Part shown: positions 15,001 to 24,420 of the stretch, one piece after another
Numbering within the stretch: position 1 is the stretch's first letter
Layout: every line of letters starts with the position of its first letter
Source of the DNA: Ignavibacteriales bacterium
GTDB lineage: Bacteria > Bacteroidota > Ignavibacteria > T3Sed10-11
Direction of reading: 5' to 3'
Length of the DNA: 37,360 bases
Assembly: GCA_003568415.1 (NCBI GenBank)
Contig: PWXV01000292.1
Location: 1 to 37,360 of the forward strand
Made by a program: the position numbers and the translations under genes
The notes under the pieces: model-generated
The model's database searches: none
Told to the model about the DNA's origin: nothing
The model's input: only the letters and a program-made list of their open reading frames with translations

Positions 15001-16449
15001 CTAATTATTTTTTAATTCAAACGAAAACGTACTTCCCTTACCGGAAGTACTGGATACATTGATTTTACTGCCATGAGCTTCAATGATATGTTTTACAATG
15101 GCAAGGCCGAGACCCGTGCCGCCCACTTCCCGCGACCGGTCACGATCAACTCTGTAAAACCGTTCGAAAATGCGCGGCTGGTGTTCTTCGGCAATACCGA
15201 TACCGGTATCGCTGACTTTTATCCGCACTGTTTCTTTTTTTTGCTCAAAACTAACTATTACTTCACCGTACGGTTTATTATATTTAATTGCGTTGTCAAC
15301 AAGATTACGCATTACCTGAAGCAACCGTTGCTTATCGCCATATGCCTGTACTGCATCTGCATTAACCGGATAACGGCCGCGCAAGACTATATGATGCTGC
15401 TCGGCAACGGGGTGCATTTCACGTATCACGTTTTCTAGAAACTCCTTCACCGGAAAATTATGGAAGCTCATTTTCATCTCACCAGACTCGATCTGGGAGA
15501 TGTTAATCAGATCTCCGAGTAGATTATTAAGCCGCGTAGCGTGTGAATATGCTTTTTGAAGAAACTCGCGGTTTACCTCCACATCATCGACTGCTCCGTC
15601 AAGCAGCGTTTCAATATATCCCTGCAATGAAAAAATAGGGGTGCGAAGTTCGTGCGATACGTTACCGAGAAACTCGCTCCGGAATTTCTCAAGCTTCTTC
15701 ATTCTTCCGATATCGGTATTTACTTTATCGAGTAAATCGTTGAGCGTCCGGGCAACCATACCGACCTCATCGTCGGTACGAATCTCGACCCGTTTTTCAA
15801 GTTTGCCCTGACGGATATCTTCAACACTTTTTGCAAGATCAACTATCGGTTCAGAGATTTTCCGGGAAAGCACAACACTGACAGCAAGGACTAAAAGCAA
15901 TACCGTTAATCCAGCAATAAAAATTATTGATCGTATTTCGTTCACATTCCGGTGTACATCATCAAGCGGGGCAGCAATTCGAATAATATGAACGGTAGTT
16001 AGCAGTTCGGTTGATGGGTCGTGTGAAATTCGCCGTGCAACATACATAAACTCGCGGTCAACTGTTGCACTTTCCCGCTTCACCACCCCCGTTCCTTCAC
16101 TCATAGCTATACGTATTTCGGGACGGTTAAAATGATTTTCCACTTCGGTAATTTGCTCGAAGGGTACATCCGAGTCGGCAATCACAGTTCCGTCGGCACT
16201 AATCACCGATATACGTACAGTTTCGAGTTCTGCAATAGTTTTTATTCTGCTGTCAATCTGTTGCGCATCGACAATAGATTCTTCCTGTATTATAAGCGAG
16301 ACTACGTTTGCAAGTGTCTCAAGACTGGTAACGAGACGGTCATGAAAATATGATTCTATCTTAACACTGGAAGTAATACCCAACGCCACTACCACAACAA
16401 AGGTTAGCACAACATAGGTGAGCGTAATTTTTGACCGGATCTTTTTCAT
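15001..16449 (-). CDS. phoR: PhoR-like sensor histidine kinase
   Basis: A 482-aa membrane kinase. TM1 (residues 8-27) and TM2 (174-195) enclose a periplasmic sensor region of about 145 residues (a Cache-like fold is possible). A HAMP domain follows (196-245), then the HisKA dimerisation domain with phospho-acceptor His266 (FLGNVSHELRTP). The ATPase domain has an N box with Asn386 (RNLVDNAIKYN), G1 DTGIG (414-418) and G2 GGTGLGLA (443-450). I see no clear PAS domain between HAMP and HisKA, although many PhoR proteins have one. The gene begins three bases after the response regulator gene, so the two form a cognate pair. The signal is inferred only by homology to PhoR-type kinases; no phosphate transport genes are nearby. 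Confidence 0.88.
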   Translation of the reverse strand: MKKIRSKITLTYVVLTFVVVVALGITSSVKIESYFHDRLVTSLETLANVVSLIIQEESIVDAQQIDSRIKTIAELETVRISVISADGTVIADSDVPFEQITEVENHFNRPEIRIAMSEGTGVVKRESATVDREFMYVARRISHDPSTELLTTVHIIRIAAPLDDVHRNVNEIRSIIFIAGLTVLLLVLAVSVVLSRKISEPIVDLAKSVEDIRQGKLEKRVEIRTDDEVGMVARTLNDLLDKVNTDIGRMKKLEKFRSEFLGNVSHELRTPIFSLQGYIETLLDGAVDDVEVNREFLQKAYSHATRLNNLLGDLINISQIESGEMKMSFHNFPVKEFLENVIREMHPVAEQHHIVLRGRYPVNADAVQAYGDKQRLLQVMRNLVDNAIKYNKPYGEVIVSFEQKKETVRIKVSDTGIGIAEEHQPRIFERFYRVDRDRSREVGGTGLGLAIVKHIIEAHGSKINVSSTSGKGSTFSFELKNN

Positions 16450-16452
16450 ATC

Positions 16453-17145
16453 CTACATTTTAAAGCGGTATCCCACACCTTTAACTGTTTCAATGTAATT
16501 GCCATATTCACTGAGCTTCTCGCGGATTTTACGGATATGAACATCGACGGTTCGGTCGACGACAACGACATTTTCTCCCCATACCGCATTTAATAATACT
16601 TCGCGTGAAATAACTCTCCCGCGATGGCTTGCAAGATACACCAGTGTTTCAAATTCTTTCTTCGGTAAAACTAATTCCTGTTTACCAATCTTAACGGTAT
16701 AATTGGGTATATTAATTTCCATGCCTTCAATCGATAGTATATCCTGCACTGTCTCTCCGGGTGTGTCGAGGATTTCTTTTCGTCGCAGCGCAGTCTTTAC
16801 CCGTGCGATCAGTTTACGGATACTGATCGGTTTTATGATATAATCATCAGCGCCGAGTTCAAGTCCGACGACCTCATCGACCTCCGATCCTTTTGCCGTT
16901 AAAAATATAACGGGAATAGTCGAAGTACGTTCATCCTTCATCAACTGCTTGCATACTTCCCATCCATCCATCTCGGGCATCATAATATCGAGTAAAATGA
17001 GATCCGGTTTGTTCTCCCGTGCCTGTTCAAGAGCCCGTATACCATTCAGTGCAGATATGACCGAATAACCTTCTTTCTCGAGGTTATACTTTAACATCTC
17101 AACGATGTCTTTTTCGTCGTCGACAACTAGTATTTTCTTTGGCAT
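16453..17145 (-). CDS. phoB: PhoB-like response regulator (OmpR family)
   Basis: A 230-aa two-domain regulator. The receiver domain (3-120) has the acidic pair Asp9/Asp10, phospho-acceptor Asp53 (LLDIMMPEMDGWEV), Thr83 and Lys105 (the K of YIIKPIS). A winged-helix DNA-binding domain follows (about 135-230), with SREVLLNAVWGENVVVVDRTVDVHIRKIREKL and a C-terminal VKGVGYRFKM typical of PhoB/OmpR proteins. The length is normal. It follows dnaB by 21 bases and precedes phoR by three. It is PhoB-like by sequence, but the true regulon is unknown because no Pho genes surround it. Confidence 0.9.
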   Translation of the reverse strand: MPKKILVVDDEKDIVEMLKYNLEKEGYSVISALNGIRALEQARENKPDLILLDIMMPEMDGWEVCKQLMKDERTSTIPVIFLTAKGSEVDEVVGLELGADDYIIKPISIRKLIARVKTALRRKEILDTPGETVQDILSIEGMEINIPNYTVKIGKQELVLPKKEFETLVYLASHRGRVISREVLLNAVWGENVVVVDRTVDVHIRKIREKLSEYGNYIETVKGVGYRFKM

Positions 17146-17166
17146 TACATTTTATGTATGCGATTA

Positions 17167-18612
17167 TTAAAATGGTGCCGGTCCTTCATCCTCTTCGGAA
17201 CTGTCTGCCGGCTGATAGCCGGTGAATTGTTTGAGTGCCAGATTCTCGAACCGTGCGTATGACTTGATAAACGACATTCGCGCCGTATCCACAGGTCCGT
17301 TACGCTGTTTACCGACTATGATCTCGGCAATACCTTCGGTAGATTCTCCACCCTCTTCCTTAATGCCGTACGATTCAGGCCGATGTACAAACGCGACGAC
17401 GTCTGCGTCCTGTTCGATTGCGCCGCTTTCACGTAAATCGGCAAGCTGCGGCCGTTTATCGCTCCGTGCTTCTACCGCACGGTTTAACTGCGATAATCCT
17501 AACACCGGCACATCGAGCTCTTTTGCAAGTGCTTTTAAAGAACGGGAAATCGCTGAGATTTCACGCTCGCGGCTGTCCAAACCTTTCGGCCCCTGCATTA
17601 ACTGAAGATAATCGACTACAACCAGGCCGATATTATGTTCTGCTTTGAGACGCCGGGCTTTTGCACGCAGTTCAAGTATCCCGAGGGACGGAGTATCGTC
17701 GATGAATAATTTTGCCCGGGCAAGTTTTCCGATTCTGGTACTTAAGTACTGCCATTGATCTTCAGGTAAACGACCGGTACGTACTTTATGTTGATCGACC
17801 CGCGCTTCTGCACATATGAGACGAAGTACGAGCTGTTGCGATGACATCTCAAGACTAAAGAACGCAACCGGCACATCGTACTCTACCGCAGCATTACGCG
17901 CCGCCGAAAGAACAAAAGCAGTTTTCCCCATCGCAGGTCTTCCGGCAACAACGACGAAATCGGATTTCTGAAATCCACCCAATATATTATCAAGTGCGGT
18001 AAATCCGGACGGTACACCGGTAATGCCGCTGTGCTTACCGTGAATGCTCTCAAGCATCTCCATTGTTTGATGAAGCGCTTGATTCATTGAGATGAAACTT
18101 CGTTTGAGATGCTGTTCGGATATTTTAAATATTTTCTGTTCGGCTTCGTCGAGAAGATCGAATGCATCTTCGGAGTCCTCATATGCTCTGCCCGATACTT
18201 CATTTGAGGATGCAATAAGCTGCCGCATCAGGGCTTTTTCGAGAACGATCTTCGCGTGGTATTCAATATTGGCGGCAGAGGGGATGCGATTTGTTAACTC
18301 GGTCAGGTAATATGAGCCGCCGACTTTCTCGAGCACACCCCGGCGGCGAAGTTCCTCGGTAAGCGTCACAAGATCAACCGGCTCACTACGATCGAACAAA
18401 GCAACCATAGCCTGGAAGATAAGCCGATGCGCTTCTTTGTAGAACGCATCTTCGTTTAAAAGATCAAGCGCGCGAGCAATCGCTTCTTTTTCGATAAGCA
18501 TTGCTCCGAGCACCGACATCTCGACATCGACCGCCTGCGGCGGCACACGTCCTTCGCTTCGGTAACTATCGGATTCCGTTTGTCGTTTTTGTGTTGGATA
18601 TATTTCTGCCAT
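17167..18612 (-). CDS. dnaB: Replicative DNA helicase DnaB
   Basis: A 481-aa hexameric helicase that unwinds DNA 5' to 3' at the replication fork and recruits primase. The N-terminal domain (residues 24-130, PPQAVDVEMSVLGAMLIEKE) is followed by a linker and the RecA-like ATPase, with Walker A GRPAMGKT (224-231), SLEMSSQQLVLRL, the Walker B stretch LVVVDYLQLM, and RESGAIEQDADVVAFVHR. No intein is present, which is worth stating because dnaB is a frequent intein site. The C-terminal tail is acidic. It sits 21 bases after udg and 21 before phoB in a continuous minus-strand series. Confidence 0.97.
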   Translation of the reverse strand: MAEIYPTQKRQTESDSYRSEGRVPPQAVDVEMSVLGAMLIEKEAIARALDLLNEDAFYKEAHRLIFQAMVALFDRSEPVDLVTLTEELRRRGVLEKVGGSYYLTELTNRIPSAANIEYHAKIVLEKALMRQLIASSNEVSGRAYEDSEDAFDLLDEAEQKIFKISEQHLKRSFISMNQALHQTMEMLESIHGKHSGITGVPSGFTALDNILGGFQKSDFVVVAGRPAMGKTAFVLSAARNAAVEYDVPVAFFSLEMSSQQLVLRLICAEARVDQHKVRTGRLPEDQWQYLSTRIGKLARAKLFIDDTPSLGILELRAKARRLKAEHNIGLVVVDYLQLMQGPKGLDSREREISAISRSLKALAKELDVPVLGLSQLNRAVEARSDKRPQLADLRESGAIEQDADVVAFVHRPESYGIKEEGGESTEGIAEIIVGKQRNGPVDTARMSFIKSYARFENLALKQFTGYQPADSSEEDEGPAPF

Positions 18613-18633
18613 TTTGAAATCTAATAATTTTTA

Positions 18634-19455
18634 TTAATCGTGTATTAATGAACCATAATAATTCCTGAACGCCTTCATATCCTCCCACATCGTCTTTTTA
18701 AAGTTCGGGTTGCGGAGCAGCGCTGCGGGGTGATACACTATGATCATCGGGATTCCAAGATAATCGTGTATCTGGCTGCGTAACGAACCCAACGGATCGC
18801 CCGTCCGTAAAAGCGTTTGCCCCGCGATGCGGCCGAGTGCAAGAATGATCTTCGGTTTAATAAGTTCAATTTGTTTATGAAGATACGGCTCACACTGCTC
18901 CACTTCCATCGGCTGCGGATCGCGGTTATTCGGCGGACGGCATTTTAGAATGTTGCATATATAGACTTCCTCACGCTGCAACCCCACTGCTTCAAGTATT
19001 TTATTTAACAATTGTCCGGCACGACCGACGAACGGTTCACCCTGGCGGTCCTCATCGGCACCGGGAGCTTCGCCGATCAGCATGATATCAGCATTTGGAT
19101 TACCTACACCGAACACGAATTTTGTTCGCGTCTTCCCGAGCGGACATTTCATACAGGTACAGATCTGCTCGTTTAAAAAATCCACGGTGTCTGCACTCAT
19201 CCAATCTTCGTGCACGGCAAACAGTGATTGCGTAACCGGTGATGTTCTGCCTGTTGTTAATTTTGTTGTGGTTTCATAGCCAGCTGTATTTTCGCTTTCT
19301 TGTTTCGTTGGTTTATCCTCCGGTTGTATGTTGGTCGTATTTTCTTGCTTTTTTTCATTCTGCGTATTCAGGTACAATAATCCGCCCGACAACTCGGATT
19401 GAAACTTCAAAAACCGTTTAACATCGTCGACTAGATTTGATACTTTATCATCCAT
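18634..19455 (-). CDS. udg: Family 4 (iron-sulfur) uracil-DNA glycosylase
   Basis: A 273-aa DNA repair enzyme that removes uracil from DNA. Motif A is [20 protein letters not shown] (128-147) and motif B is HPAALLRNP (242-250). The cysteines expected to hold the [4Fe-4S] cluster in family 4 are present: two of Cys99/101/104 (CTCMKC), then Cys172 (KCRPP) and Cys188. The N-terminal 80 residues are an extra low-complexity Gln/Thr/Lys-rich arm absent from minimal family members of about 200 aa; the same arrangement is common in SPO1-type/UdgA annotations. The start overlaps the end of coaBC by eight bases, indicating translational coupling. Confidence 0.93.
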   Translation of the reverse strand: MDDKVSNLVDDVKRFLKFQSELSGGLLYLNTQNEKKQENTTNIQPEDKPTKQESENTAGYETTTKLTTGRTSPVTQSLFAVHEDWMSADTVDFLNEQICTCMKCPLGKTRTKFVFGVGNPNADIMLIGEAPGADEDRQGEPFVGRAGQLLNKILEAVGLQREEVYICNILKCRPPNNRDPQPMEVEQCEPYLHKQIELIKPKIILALGRIAGQTLLRTGDPLGSLRSQIHDYLGIPMIIVYHPAALLRNPNFKKTMWEDMKAFRNYYGSLIHD

Positions 19456-20653
19456 TGATACAATCCAGTATTTTGTGTGCAGCTTCGAACTTGCTCATCA
19501 AAGGATACTCTTTTACTTTTCCGTTTTTGTCGAGAATTTGTATCTCATTTGTATCGCTCCCGAATCCCGATCCCTCTCTGGTTGGATTATTGATCACGAT
19601 ATAGTCCAGCTTTTTCTTCTCTAATTTTTCGCGTGCATGTGCGAGTTCATTTTCAGTTTCAAGTGCAAAACCGATCACGGTGCGTTCATCCTTATGGTCA
19701 CCGATAAACTTGAGTATATCATCTGTCTGTTCGAGCTTTATTTCCGGTACATCCCGGTCATTTGTTTTCTTAATTTTTTGTTTTTCAGAGGACGCCGGGC
19801 GAAAATCAGCAACTGCTGCAGCCATAATGATGAACTGATGACGTTCATATTCCCGTTGAACTGCCCCAAACATTTCCGCTGCAGATTCAACATCGATACG
19901 CTGCACTCCCTGCGGTGTTTCGAGTGATGACGGACCACTGATGAGCGTGACATCCGCACCGCGCTGTACCGCCGCTTTTGCAATTGCATATCCCATTTTA
20001 CCCGATGATCGATTACCGATAAATCTGACAGGATCTATCTTTTCGTACGTGGGTCCTGCCGTCACAAGTACCTGCACACCGGAGAGATCTTTTTGAGTAC
20101 CGGCAAGTGCCGATTCAATTTTCTCAAGTATCGGCTGGAGTTCGGGTAATCTACCGGGACCGCTCAAACCGCTTGCAAGTTCACCGGTTTCCGGTTCGAT
20201 GATAATGCAGCCGCGATCCTGTAATACACCGATGTTGTTTTGGGTTGCCGGATGCCGGTACATATCAAGGTCCATCGCGGGTGCAATGAGTAACGGACAA
20301 CGAATAGAAAGTGCGGTTGATGTTAGTGCGTTGTCGGCGATGCCGGTTGCAAGTTTTGCAATCGTATTAGCCGAAGCTGGAAGAATGAGCGTCAGATCCG
20401 CCCAGAGTCCGAGGTCGACGTGTTTTACTCCGAGATCGGTGCTCTCGTGCGTCGATTTTGGCCAGAGGGATACGATGACTTCATGCTGTGACAGCGTAGA
20501 AAGCGTCAGCGGTGTAATAAATTGAGTAGCCGAGTGCGTCATTATAACCCGCACATCGGCTCCCAGACGTTTGAGCTCCCGTACTATGTATGCCGCCTTA
20601 TATGCGGCAATGCCGCCGGTTACACCAAGCAGTATTTTTTTATTTTTTAGCAT
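19448..20653 (-). CDS. coaBC: CoaBC, phosphopantothenoylcysteine synthase/decarboxylase
   Basis: A 401-aa bifunctional enzyme for two consecutive steps of coenzyme A synthesis. The CoaC half (1-185) is a flavoprotein with VTGGIAAYKA and catalytic His78 (KHVDLGLWADL). It has the APAMDLDMY loop, with Asp where E. coli has Asn125, and a flap ELASGLSGPGRLPE carrying Ser161 at the position I align with E. coli Cys158. These substitutions look like FCB-type CoaBC rather than damage. The CoaB half (190-401) has VLVTAGPTYEKIDPVRFIGNRSSGKMGYAIA and AAAVADFRP. The gene follows rpoZ by 43 bases and overlaps udg by eight. Confidence 0.96.
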   Translation of the reverse strand: MLKNKKILLGVTGGIAAYKAAYIVRELKRLGADVRVIMTHSATQFITPLTLSTLSQHEVIVSLWPKSTHESTDLGVKHVDLGLWADLTLILPASANTIAKLATGIADNALTSTALSIRCPLLIAPAMDLDMYRHPATQNNIGVLQDRGCIIIEPETGELASGLSGPGRLPELQPILEKIESALAGTQKDLSGVQVLVTAGPTYEKIDPVRFIGNRSSGKMGYAIAKAAVQRGADVTLISGPSSLETPQGVQRIDVESAAEMFGAVQREYERHQFIIMAAAVADFRPASSEKQKIKKTNDRDVPEIKLEQTDDILKFIGDHKDERTVIGFALETENELAHAREKLEKKKLDYIVINNPTREGSGFGSDTNEIQILDKNGKVKEYPLMSKFEAAHKILDCING

Positions 20654-20696
20654 GGTACAGGAACCATAAATTTAAACTACATAATAAACCGGACGC

Positions 20697-21008
20697 TTAC
20701 TCTTCCTCGTCCTCTTCTTTATAGCGGAATTCAATATCACCGCGAAGGAATTCTGCAATTGAGAGCTCGGTCGGTTTCGGCAGTTTCTCAAACTCCACAC
20801 TGATACGAACCTGATCCGGATTTACTCCGTCTTCACCCTCTTCAGAATCACCCGTCGGCTGTGCAGCTAATTGTTCAATACGCTGATTGTATTGAATTTT
20901 TAATTCCTCGTTCAATTGTCGTGAACGTTTGCCCATAGCCACGATCGCTTCATACAAGCTCGAACTTGCTGCTTCGAGTTCCTCCAGATTAATTGGTTTT
21001 ACCGCCAT
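20697..21008 (-). CDS. rpoZ: RNA polymerase omega subunit
   Basis: A 103-aa small subunit that helps assemble and stabilise RNA polymerase beta-prime. The core LEELEAASSSLYEAIVAMGKRSRQLNEELK (residues 8-37) matches the omega fold with the RSRQL motif. The C-terminal third is acidic (RYKEEDEEE) and longer than E. coli omega's conserved core, as in many FCB species. The gene has a good ribosome binding site (AGGAGA). Its place between gmk (12-base gap) and coaBC is the classic arrangement. Confidence 0.92.
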   Translation of the reverse strand: MAVKPINLEELEAASSSLYEAIVAMGKRSRQLNEELKIQYNQRIEQLAAQPTGDSEEGEDGVNPDQVRISVEFEKLPKPTELSIAEFLRGDIEFRYKEEDEEE

Positions 21009-21020
21009 AGCAAATCTCTC

Positions 21021-21602
21021 CTAATTAGTAACTGAATGTATTTCATTGTGTACAATTTTATTAACTTCATGAATAGCTTTATCAAGATCGTCATTCACTA
21101 TCGAATAATCAAACAATTTCCCTTTCTCAAGTTCCATTGGTACCCTTTGAAGCCGGCGTTCTAATTGCTCTACCCCTTCCGTTTTTCGCCCTCGAAGCCG
21201 TTTTTTTAAATCTTCAAGGCTCGGTGGTTTAATAAAGATAAGCACCGTGTCGTCGGGATAATGTTTCTTGATTGACAGTCCGCCGTTAACATCAATATCA
21301 AATAATATCACTTTTCCGCTCTCAAGTGCCTCATCAATAACACGTTTTAATGTACCGTAGCAATCACCGTAAATCTCTTCCCACTCAACTAGCTCATTAT
21401 TGTCAATCGCCTTCCGGAACTCATCCTCCGTCAGAAAAAAATAATGCTTCCCGTGTACTTCATTGCGACGCTTCGTCCGCGTCGTTGCCGATACCGAAAA
21501 GATAAACTCCGGGTTACGCCGTAATAATGCATTGGTGATTGTTGTCTTTCCGCATCCGCTCGGAGCTGAAATTACAATAAGTTTTCCACGCCCGTGTGTC
21601 AT
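21021..21602 (-). CDS. gmk: Guanylate kinase
   Basis: A 193-aa kinase converting GMP to GDP with ATP. The P-loop is SAPSGCGKT (12-20). Further family markers are SATTRTKRRNEVHGKHYFFL, EWEEIYGDCYGT, ILFDIDVNGGLSIKK and the LID region LRGRKTEGVEQLERRL. The length is normal. The ATG overlaps the yicC stop by four bases (ATGA), so translation is coupled. Confidence 0.97.
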   Translation of the reverse strand: MTHGRGKLIVISAPSGCGKTTITNALLRRNPEFIFSVSATTRTKRRNEVHGKHYFFLTEDEFRKAIDNNELVEWEEIYGDCYGTLKRVIDEALESGKVILFDIDVNGGLSIKKHYPDDTVLIFIKPPSLEDLKKRLRGRKTEGVEQLERRLQRVPMELEKGKLFDYSIVNDDLDKAIHEVNKIVHNEIHSVTN

Positions 21603-22477
21603 TCGATATTCTGAATTTGTTCACGTATCCGCTCGATTTCTTCTTTCATGCCGATCACCAATTGTGAAATTTCGGTATCGCTTGCCTTCGAGCCAATGGT
21701 ATTGATCTCACGATGCATTTCCTGAATGAGGAAATTCAATTTGCGTCCGCTCGGATCATTCGAATCGATTGCATCGTTGAAATATTTCAGGTGCGACCGT
21801 AAGCGCACACATTCCTCGGTCACATCCAGCTTATCGGAAAGCAAAACCAGTTCAAGTTCAAGCCGTTGCTCATCAACTTCATCTGAATTAAGGAGCTGGT
21901 ACACACGCTCACGCAACCGCTCACGTTCTTCGGGAATACGCTCCCTGGATTTAGCTTCTATTCGATCCACCGAACGTCCGATATTCTCCAGCCGCTGCTT
22001 CATATCGACTTCAAGCTCGGCACCTTCGTTCTTGCGCATTGTTTGCAGTTGCTGTAGAGCTTCATCGACCGACCTGACAACTGCATCCCACTCTTCATCG
22101 GGTAGCGAGTCCTCCGAATCGGCATCAAAGATTTCGGAGAATTGTAAGAGGTGTTCTATTTTGATCGACTCACGAAGCTTCAGTGTTTTTTTTAAATCAT
22201 TCAGCAAATGATAATATGCTTTTGCCTGCGGCGGATTCACTTTTATAGGAACTGCCCCATCATCTGCCGTTTCAAGGGTGATCGTAATGTTTACCTTACC
22301 CCGGGAAAGATACCGCCTGGAAATCTCTTTCAATTCCTGCTCGCGTAATGCAATTACTTTCGGGGCACGGACTGATACCTCGAGAAATCTGTTATTGACG
22401 CTTCTGGCTTCGGTGATCGCGGTGTATTTTCCGCCTTGTGCTTCGCCCCGGCCGTAGCCGGTCATACTTAATATCAT
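21599..22477 (-). CDS. yicC: YicC family endoribonuclease-like protein
   Basis: A 292-aa protein beginning MILSMTGYGRGEA and ending with LNFLIQEMHREINTIGSKAS, both diagnostic of the YicC/YloC family. E. coli YicC has been reported as an endoribonuclease acting on RNA. The central region is a long charged helical segment. It is the first gene of the eight-gene minus-strand unit. The ATG at 22477 has no strong ribosome binding site, so regulation by the upstream gap (22478-22680) would affect the entire operon. Confidence 0.93.
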   Translation of the reverse strand: MILSMTGYGRGEAQGGKYTAITEARSVNNRFLEVSVRAPKVIALREQELKEISRRYLSRGKVNITITLETADDGAVPIKVNPPQAKAYYHLLNDLKKTLKLRESIKIEHLLQFSEIFDADSEDSLPDEEWDAVVRSVDEALQQLQTMRKNEGAELEVDMKQRLENIGRSVDRIEAKSRERIPEERERLRERVYQLLNSDEVDEQRLELELVLLSDKLDVTEECVRLRSHLKYFNDAIDSNDPSGRKLNFLIQEMHREINTIGSKASDTEISQLVIGMKEEIERIREQIQNIE

Positions 22478-22577
22478 ATTGCTCGCTGTAAGTGTGTCTA
22501 AGATAGCTAATATATGAAAAAAACGTTATATTATCCATACGGTAACCGGTTGTTTTTCACACAACCTTTGCACACAG

Positions 22578-22672
22578 AACTCCACAAAACGACAGAGTTT
22601 TCCACATTATTTCCACAGCAAAATTTGCCCACTGGCACTGTTTTTGCTAACTTTTACAAAAAATGTGGAATA
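22578..22672. promoter_or_regulatory. Cluster of DnaA-box-like TCCACA motifs
   Basis: In the divergent gap between yicC and the NFACT gene, AACTCCACA (22578-22586), TTTTCCACA (22598-22606) and ATTTCCACA (22609-22617) lie in the same orientation. TATTCCACA lies on the minus strand at 22664-22672. The consensus DnaA box is TTATCCACA, and TTTTCCACA is a known functional variant in cyanobacteria. Four near-matches in 95 bases next to an operon containing dnaB and gmk is suggestive, but no dnaA or dnaN gene is here. Confidence 0.4.
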
Positions 22673-22680
22673 CGTGACCT

Positions 22681-24336
22681 ATGATCAATAATTACTATAC
22701 CTTACGGGAAATAATCCGGGAAGCGGTTCCATATCTCAGGGAAGCCGAAATCACCGAATGCTACACCCAGGAGCGCAACCGGCTTGTGATAACCTCATCG
22801 GGCTCGGAGAAAAAAAGTATCATTATTTCCTGTGAACCCCGTCAGAATTTTCTGTACCTGCGTGACATGGTGCGCCGGGCACGTAAAAATACTTTCGATA
22901 CGCTGCCGAACATCCGCGGAAAAAAAATTTCACATATCGAACTCCACCCTTCCGACCGGCACATTACAATGTTTCTCGATGATGTGACACTTGTTGTTAT
23001 CCAATTATTCGGTGCCCGCTCCAATGTATATGAAACAGGCGAGGATGGGGTCATCCTCGATTCGTTTTTACGTACAAAAGATATTGCAGGCAAATATATC
23101 GAGACACCGAAAGAAGTACCGCAGGCCCCCGACAGCTATGAAAAATTTCAAGAGTATATTTTTACTTATAGAGATTCAACGCTTAAGGACTCGCTGAAGA
23201 AACGGCTGGTATTATTCGGTGCACCGCTTCACCGGGAGCTTGCTGTCCGATCCGGAATAGATCTTGATACCAAAATTCAGGACATTGCACCTGAAGCATG
23301 CACCGATCTCTGGAATAGCTTTGTTGAAATAATGGAAGAACTGAACGAACCGTCGCCGCGAATATACTACGAAAACGACACACCGGTCGAGATGGGGCTG
23401 ATCCATCTTGCACAACACTACGGTAAACCGGAGCGACCGTTTCAATCCTGTTCCGATGCAGTGCGGATGTTTGTGAATGTTTCACACAAAAAAAGAAATA
23501 TCGAAAACGATAAGAAAGAAATTCACACAAGGCTTTCGAATGAACTGAAAAAAGCAGAACGTGCCGTTAATGCAATCAACAAGGAACTATCGCAGGGTGA
23601 CCGGTCGACCGAGTATGAACATATCGGAACGGTGTTAATGGCATATCCTCACGAAGAGACCAAAGGCAAACAAACAATAGAGTTACGGGACATTGCCGAC
23701 AGCGATACAACAATTAAAATACAGGTCGATCCCAAGCTATCAACTATCCAAAATGCCGAACGGTATTTTGATAAAGCAAGAAAAGCTCGCGGAGCACGAA
23801 AAGAAGCAGAACGCCGCGCCTCATCGGTTGAAAAAAGATTGCATACATTAGAAAATCTTATCGATGAACTTGACTCGATCGACGACCCGAAAGAATTGAA
23901 ATCGTTTTTCAGAAACAATCAAAAGATATTGACATCCATCGGAATACGTATGACAAAGGATTCGAAAGAAGAAATTCCCTTCCGCACTTTTCGTGTGGCC
24001 GGTGATTATGAAGTATGGGCGGGCAAAAGCAACACGAATAACGATTTGCTCACAATGAAGTATGCAAAACCGCACGATCTCTGGTTTCACGCACGAGGTG
24101 CCAGCGGCTCACACGTAGTATTGAAAACCGGCGGGAGTAAAGACAGCGTACCGAAAGAAGCAGTGCAACAGGCGGCATCGATCGCGGCATATTACAGCAA
24201 GATGAAGACATCGAAGCTCGTACCCGTTGCAATGACCGACCGGAAATATGTGCGGAAACGGAAGGGCGATCCGCCGGGAACGGTCGTACTATCACGGGAG
24301 AAGGTAATTATGGTTGAGCCGGGTCTGCCGGAATGA
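22681..24336 (+). CDS. rqcH: NFACT/RqcH-type ribosome quality control protein
   Basis: A 551-aa homologue of Rqc2/RqcH/FbpA proteins, which bind stalled 50S subunits carrying peptidyl-tRNA and add C-terminal alanine tails to the nascent chain. The NFACT-N domain begins NNYYTLREIIREAV and contains Asp92-Arg93 (HPSDRHI), matching the conserved Asp-Arg pair (Asp97/Arg98 in B. subtilis RqcH) needed for tRNA engagement. A charged helical and coiled-coil middle follows (about 270-420). The NFACT-R domain has EVWAGKSNTNNDLLTMKYAK, HDLWFHARGASGSHVV and RKRKGDPPGTV. The length matches the family (about 550-580). It is transcribed divergently from the yicC operon. Confidence 0.93.
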   Translation: MINNYYTLREIIREAVPYLREAEITECYTQERNRLVITSSGSEKKSIIISCEPRQNFLYLRDMVRRARKNTFDTLPNIRGKKISHIELHPSDRHITMFLDDVTLVVIQLFGARSNVYETGEDGVILDSFLRTKDIAGKYIETPKEVPQAPDSYEKFQEYIFTYRDSTLKDSLKKRLVLFGAPLHRELAVRSGIDLDTKIQDIAPEACTDLWNSFVEIMEELNEPSPRIYYENDTPVEMGLIHLAQHYGKPERPFQSCSDAVRMFVNVSHKKRNIENDKKEIHTRLSNELKKAERAVNAINKELSQGDRSTEYEHIGTVLMAYPHEETKGKQTIELRDIADSDTTIKIQVDPKLSTIQNAERYFDKARKARGARKEAERRASSVEKRLHTLENLIDELDSIDDPKELKSFFRNNQKILTSIGIRMTKDSKEEIPFRTFRVAGDYEVWAGKSNTNNDLLTMKYAKPHDLWFHARGASGSHVVLKTGGSKDSVPKEAVQQAASIAAYYSKMKTSKLVPVAMTDRKYVRKRKGDPPGTVVLSREKVIMVEPGLPE

Positions 24337-24420
24337 GCAAGAAAACTGCACAGGTGCACGATGGAGAATGAAAGGATTGCATGGATGGATGATTATTCGT
24401 AAGGGCGATCCTGAGTTAAA

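Noticed and set aside
22478-22680. Calling the TCCACA cluster a chromosomal origin (oriC)
   Set aside because: No dnaA, dnaN, gidA or parAB genes are nearby, and the boxes are imperfect. A regulatory or titration role is the most that can be suggested.
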